Of a DNA stretch of 8,524 nt, positions 5,800-8,524 are shown piece after piece (position 1 is the stretch's first letter; every line of letters begins with the position of its first letter). Origin of the DNA: Gudongella sp034004165. Lineage in GTDB: Bacteria > Bacillota > Clostridia > Tissierellales > Tissierellaceae. The stretch spans positions 1-8,524 of the forward strand of contig JAVEXI010000064.1 in assembly GCA_034004165.1 (NCBI GenBank), in the 5' to 3' direction. The notes under the pieces are model-generated. The model did no database searches. It had not been told where the DNA came from and was given only the letters and a program-made list of their open reading frames with translations. The position numbers were made by a program, and so were the translations under genes.

Positions 5800-7143
5800 T
5801 TAACTTAATAATAAATCCCTAAATCTATATAATATCCTTAAAAATATCTTTTCTTCTATAGCTATTTCCCACAAACCATCTCCAAATCTTTCTTGCCTAA
5901 TATAGCCTGTTAGAATTGCTTTTAGTAAATCATAATCAGCAGTATCTAGATAATCATCTACTAGCCTTGGGTTTCCAATTACTTTTCTAATTGTTGTCAT
6001 GTATTCATAATCAAGCAAATCACTCTTGTAGAAATCACTTATAAAGCTATTAATTTCAGCAGAATATACTGGATATGAGCCCATATAAGTTTTTTCTCCA
6101 ACTTTTTCACCACCAGCCCAGGCACAAGCCTCCTTAACATCAATATTTTCAAAATATGGGATATAGACAAGTAAATCATTAACGCTAGTCTTTCTTAGTT
6201 TATCGTGTAAAGCATTACACAAATTCTCTATATAATCTTTTCTCATAATTGTATCAATCCACTTTTTAGGTATAGTTTCATAGCCATACCTTAGTCCTGC
6301 CAGACCCCCAACTACAGCTCCAGTAGTATCTGTATCCTTGCCAAGATTTATTGCCTTTAGGACACAGGACTTGTAGTCTGAGGTATTTAGAAGGCACCAG
6401 ATAGATGCTTCAAGTGTATCTACCACATAGCCTCCACTTTTTATTTCATCTTCTTTGAAGTTTTTAAAATTCTTATCTCCAAGTCTAGAAAAATATTTGA
6501 TTTGATCTTTAAATTCATCCTTTGATTTATAATATTCCATAGCCCCTTCTATACCTTCGTAGATAGATGTTTCTATATTTTCATCAGAATTTAAAAAGGA
6601 TGCGATAGCTATATAAATACCACAGGCCATTTGGCTTCTTTTATGACCATGGGTAAGGGCTGAAATATTATGGATTATATCAAAGGCCTCTTCATTATGT
6701 ATAAAATCATTACCAAATTCGCTTTCTAAATAATAGATAATAGGAAGTATCCTCATTAGAGATCCATTACCATTATCCCGTTCGGACCTTCCTCCTGCTT
6801 CTAGAGAGCTTGCACCAGCCTTATATCGTTGAAGAGCCTGGGATGTTGCTATACCAATATCAAACATTTCTCCATGGGGTGTATAGGCTCCTTCTTCATA
6901 CCAAGATAAAAACTTATCCATGATATCTTTATAGTCAAGACCATTTCTCAAGCTATCCAAAAGGGCCAGAGTCATACTAGAATCATCTGACCAAGTTCCT
7001 GCTGGTTGATGATAAGTACCATAACTCCTCATATCAAGAAGAGGATTAGTCTTGAGTTCCTCCCTAGACTGAAATTCTACAGGAACGCCCAAAGCATCCC
7101 CTACAACCAAACCCATTATTCCATCTAAAACTTTGTTTGACAT
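5800..7143 (-). CDS. ADP-ribosylglycohydrolase family protein with an extra C-terminal domain (probably DUF6508)
   Basis: This 447-residue protein has the DraG/ARH-type ADP-ribosylglycohydrolase fold over residues 1-320. These two-metal enzymes remove ADP-ribose from modified protein or nucleic-acid groups. Diagnostic motifs are GDALGVPVEF (15-24), TWSDDSSMTLAL (50-61, Asp53 and Asp54 expected as metal ligands), NGNGSLMRI (124-132), LTHGH (163-167) and the second metal site GKDTDTTGAVVGGLAG (268-283, Asp270, Asp272, Thr273). All look intact, so it should be active. Residues about 322-447 (YFENID, GSYPVYSAEINSFISDFYKS, LTGYIRQERFGDGLW) form a second domain resembling DUF6508 by memory, function unknown. 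ATG at 7143 has AGAGG at 7154-7158. It follows the nuclease gene by 42 bases, so the two are probably co-transcribed. The real substrate cannot be told; housekeeping metabolism is the alternative to a defence role. Confidence 0.88.
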   Translation of the reverse strand: MSNKVLDGIMGLVVGDALGVPVEFQSREELKTNPLLDMRSYGTYHQPAGTWSDDSSMTLALLDSLRNGLDYKDIMDKFLSWYEEGAYTPHGEMFDIGIATSQALQRYKAGASSLEAGGRSERDNGNGSLMRILPIIYYLESEFGNDFIHNEEAFDIIHNISALTHGHKRSQMACGIYIAIASFLNSDENIETSIYEGIEGAMEYYKSKDEFKDQIKYFSRLGDKNFKNFKEDEIKSGGYVVDTLEASIWCLLNTSDYKSCVLKAINLGKDTDTTGAVVGGLAGLRYGYETIPKKWIDTIMRKDYIENLCNALHDKLRKTSVNDLLVYIPYFENIDVKEACAWAGGEKVGEKTYMGSYPVYSAEINSFISDFYKSDLLDYEYMTTIRKVIGNPRLVDDYLDTADYDLLKAILTGYIRQERFGDGLWEIAIEEKIFLRILYRFRDLLLS

Positions 7144-7185
7144 AATATCAAATCCTCTTTTTATTTATAAATATATAATTCTTGT

Positions 7186-8352
7186 CTACCAATTAGTGTT
7201 GTCAACAGCTTCAATTGCTTTGTTCTTTACTTGTATAAGCTCTCTTTTCTCATATAATTTTTCCATGACTTCAAATACTTCTTCAGAATCAGTCCAGTCT
7301 TTTATGGCCAAAGTATTTGTATAGATTCTAGTATATTTCCTGCCGGGTTCTTTTGCCCTATTATTAATTTTTACTCCATTTGCCTCTAATTTATTTAAGA
7401 AATCAATCCTTTTATTCGCATCTTCAAAAGGCCCAACTTCCAATGCTAATTTTAATTTATCATAATACTTATAAAACCAGAAACAGATTGGGAATCCCCC
7501 TCCCCAACTATCAGTTTGTTCATTTCTAGCTTTTGAAAAAGAATCTATACCAAACCAAAAATTATTACTTTTCTCGCTCACTGGAATAATTTCATGGTAT
7601 TTTGATTTAAATTTTTCGATTGCTTCTCCTATATCAATTTCGTTCCCCATTAAATAAATCATATCTATAACATCTTTATTGTGCGCATAAATTTCTTTAC
7701 ACAGCTTTTTCAATTCATCATCCATATAATATTTCTCCTTAATAATAGCTATATAGTAATTTAGGAAGTTTAATATTTCTCCAGAAGTTCTGTCTTTATA
7801 ATTATTTACAGCAAATTCTAATATCTCCAATAAATCATTGTAACTTGCTCTAAAATATTTTTCATTACTTGTCTCTTCTCCATCTAGAGTTAGGTATATT
7901 GGTATAATAGTGTAGCCAGGGAAATGGCTAGTTGTTATATCATAATACCTATTTAGTTGGTTTGAATGCTCACTAGACAATATTTTGTTTTCAATAAAAG
8001 CTACAAACTTGTAACTTTCGGAAAGCATCACTAAATCAGTATTGTAATATTCTCTTTTAATGATTAGGTCTTTCAAGGGCATATTTTGTATTTTATAGAC
8101 TAAATTAACATCCGATAGAATTTCATCATTATCAGGTTTCATTAAAATTTTCAGGAGAAATTTTTTAAAAATCATTTCATCAAAATTATGGTTTCCATTT
8201 GGATCAAAAACCCAAGCTAAAATATTTGAATGTCTTATTTCGTAATCTTCTATTCTTAATATTTTAAATGGATTAAAACTATTAACTTTGGCTCTCAACA
8301 AGTCTAATTTTTCATTATTCACTATGAAATTTATTAAATTATATTTATGCAA
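7186..8352 (-). CDS. PD-(D/E)XK nuclease family protein (PDDEXK_4-like)
   Basis: This is a 388-residue protein of the stand-alone PD-(D/E)XK nuclease group often found in defence islands (PF14281-like, from memory). The N-terminal signature EDYEIRHSNILAWVFDPNGN (35-54) plus the HNFDEMIFKKFL segment is typical. The catalytic core is YYNTDLVML (Asp106) followed by FVAFIENKI (Glu121-Asn-Lys123, the ExK), then SSEHSNQLNRYYD (126-138), whose Gln132 and Tyr136 fit the usual trailing QxxxY. The remainder (about 180-388) is mostly helical with a C-terminal region rich in Trp and Gly (WGGGFPICFWFYKYY) that I cannot assign. The start is TTG at 8352, chosen because AGGAGGTGA lies at ideal distance and no nearby ATG fits. 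The gene is the first of a pair with the ADP-ribosylglycohydrolase. DNA is the likely substrate; specificity is unknown. Confidence 0.82.
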   Translation of the reverse strand: MHKYNLINFIVNNEKLDLLRAKVNSFNPFKILRIEDYEIRHSNILAWVFDPNGNHNFDEMIFKKFLLKILMKPDNDEILSDVNLVYKIQNMPLKDLIIKREYYNTDLVMLSESYKFVAFIENKILSSEHSNQLNRYYDITTSHFPGYTIIPIYLTLDGEETSNEKYFRASYNDLLEILEFAVNNYKDRTSGEILNFLNYYIAIIKEKYYMDDELKKLCKEIYAHNKDVIDMIYLMGNEIDIGEAIEKFKSKYHEIIPVSEKSNNFWFGIDSFSKARNEQTDSWGGGFPICFWFYKYYDKLKLALEVGPFEDANKRIDFLNKLEANGVKINNRAKEPGRKYTRIYTNTLAIKDWTDSEEVFEVMEKLYEKRELIQVKNKAIEAVDNTNW

Positions 8353-8356
8353 ACTG

Positions 8357-8365
8357 TCACCTCCT
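8357..8365 (-). promoter_or_regulatory. Strong ribosome binding site that fixes the TTG start of the nuclease gene
   Basis: AGGAGGTGA on the minus strand nearly matches the full anti-Shine-Dalgarno complement and lies about 5-7 bases before the TTG at 8352. The pairing of a weak start codon with a near-perfect site suggests deliberate moderate expression. Confidence 0.8.
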
Positions 8366-8404
8366 AATTATAATCCTTTTTCTCTTCTACATTCTATTTG
8401 TGAA

Positions 8405-8410
8405 TGTCAA
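8405..8410 (-). promoter_or_regulatory. Possible outward -35 box in the IS end reading into the nuclease gene
   Basis: A consensus TTGACA lies at the inner edge of the terminal repeats, reading toward the nuclease gene. The best -10 is only TAGAAG (8389-8384) at 15 bases spacing. IS21 ends are known to carry outward -35 boxes, but this promoter is uncertain. Confidence 0.25.
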
Positions 8411-8524
8411 TGAAAAAGTTGACCACCTGACATTGAACTTCTTTACCACCATGACGTTGAATTAGTTTACCAATAGCAAGGTTTTTGACATTCAATTAGT
8501 TTACCACTTATGACGCTCAAAAAG
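8405..8524. repeat. Tandem 22-23-bp repeats, probable terminal repeats of another IS21-type element
   Basis: Four units and a partial fifth follow the pattern TGACRTTSAAYTAGTTTACCACC. They begin at 8405 (TGTCAATGAAAAAGTTGACC ACC), 8428 (TGACATTGAACTTCTTTACC ACC), 8452 (TGACGTTGAATTAGTTTACC A), 8486 (TGACATTCAATTAGTTTACC AC) and 8511 (TGACGCTCAAAAAG, cut by the window edge). The spacing is irregular (23, 24, 34, 25 bases). Several diverged copies at one edge fit the multiple terminal repeats of IS21-family elements, with the element body lying beyond the window and its tip near 8400. The repeats differ from those after the istB at 2099, so this is a third element. Confidence 0.6.

Noticed and set aside
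7133..7324. Plus-strand 63-codon frame
   Set aside because: Antisense to the 3' end of the nuclease gene and the junction with the glycohydrolase gene; no ribosome binding site.
8367..8374. TATAAT on the minus strand just before the nuclease ribosome binding site, as a -10 box
   Set aside because: A transcript from it would start inside the ribosome binding site, and no -35 lies at proper spacing.
8405..8524. CRISPR array
   Set aside because: The repeats are diverged and nearly contiguous, with no unique spacers of regular length and no cas genes.
1..8524. tRNA, rRNA or riboswitch genes
   Set aside because: No cloverleaf-like or conserved ribosomal or riboswitch sequences were recognised on either strand.

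Overview
The window looks like an accessory, mobile-element-bounded segment of a low-GC, Gram-positive-type Firmicute, most likely a Clostridia or Tissierellia relative. The evidence is the strong AGGAGG-type ribosome binding sites, the AT-rich codons (very strong from about 4100 to 8400), a secreted protein with S-layer homology (SLH) repeats, and relatives of the gene families typical of that group. The genus cannot be named from the sequence.

Left part (1-2210, plus strand): two different IS21-family elements lie in tandem. The first is the 3' end of an istB gene running in from outside the window, followed by a hairpin that probably marks the element's right end. The second is the 3' half of an istA gene (second catalytic Asp and the Glu kept, first Asp missing), overlapping a complete istB, followed by another hairpin and a pair of imperfect repeats that look like its right end. 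The simplest reading is that the first element inserted into istA of the second.

Middle part (2210-4090, minus strand): a 33-codon single-helix membrane peptide ORF abuts the IS end. Next come two copies of a REP-like palindromic repeat, a Rho-independent terminator, and a 498-residue exported SLH protein with an Ig-like domain and two carboxypeptidase-regulatory-like beta domains.

Right part (4093-8524, minus strand): this is a small defence island. An AbiE toxin-antitoxin locus has an intact abiEi antitoxin gene preceded by a perfect 19-bp inverted repeat, the probable autoregulatory operator. Its abiEii toxin gene is wrecked: the catalytic nucleotidyltransferase core is deleted and there are a frameshift and a nonsense codon. 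After a roughly 500-bp gene-poor stretch comes a two-gene operon: a PD-(D/E)XK nuclease (TTG start, strong ribosome binding site) followed 42 bp later by an ADP-ribosylglycohydrolase with an extra C-terminal domain (probably DUF6508). The right edge carries four and a half copies of a 22-23-bp repeat that looks like the end of another IS21-type element, inserted about 50 bp upstream of the nuclease gene.

The most promising candidate for an undescribed system is the nuclease plus ADP-ribosylglycohydrolase operon. The best-supported evolutionary observation is the toxin-dead, antitoxin-intact AbiE locus.
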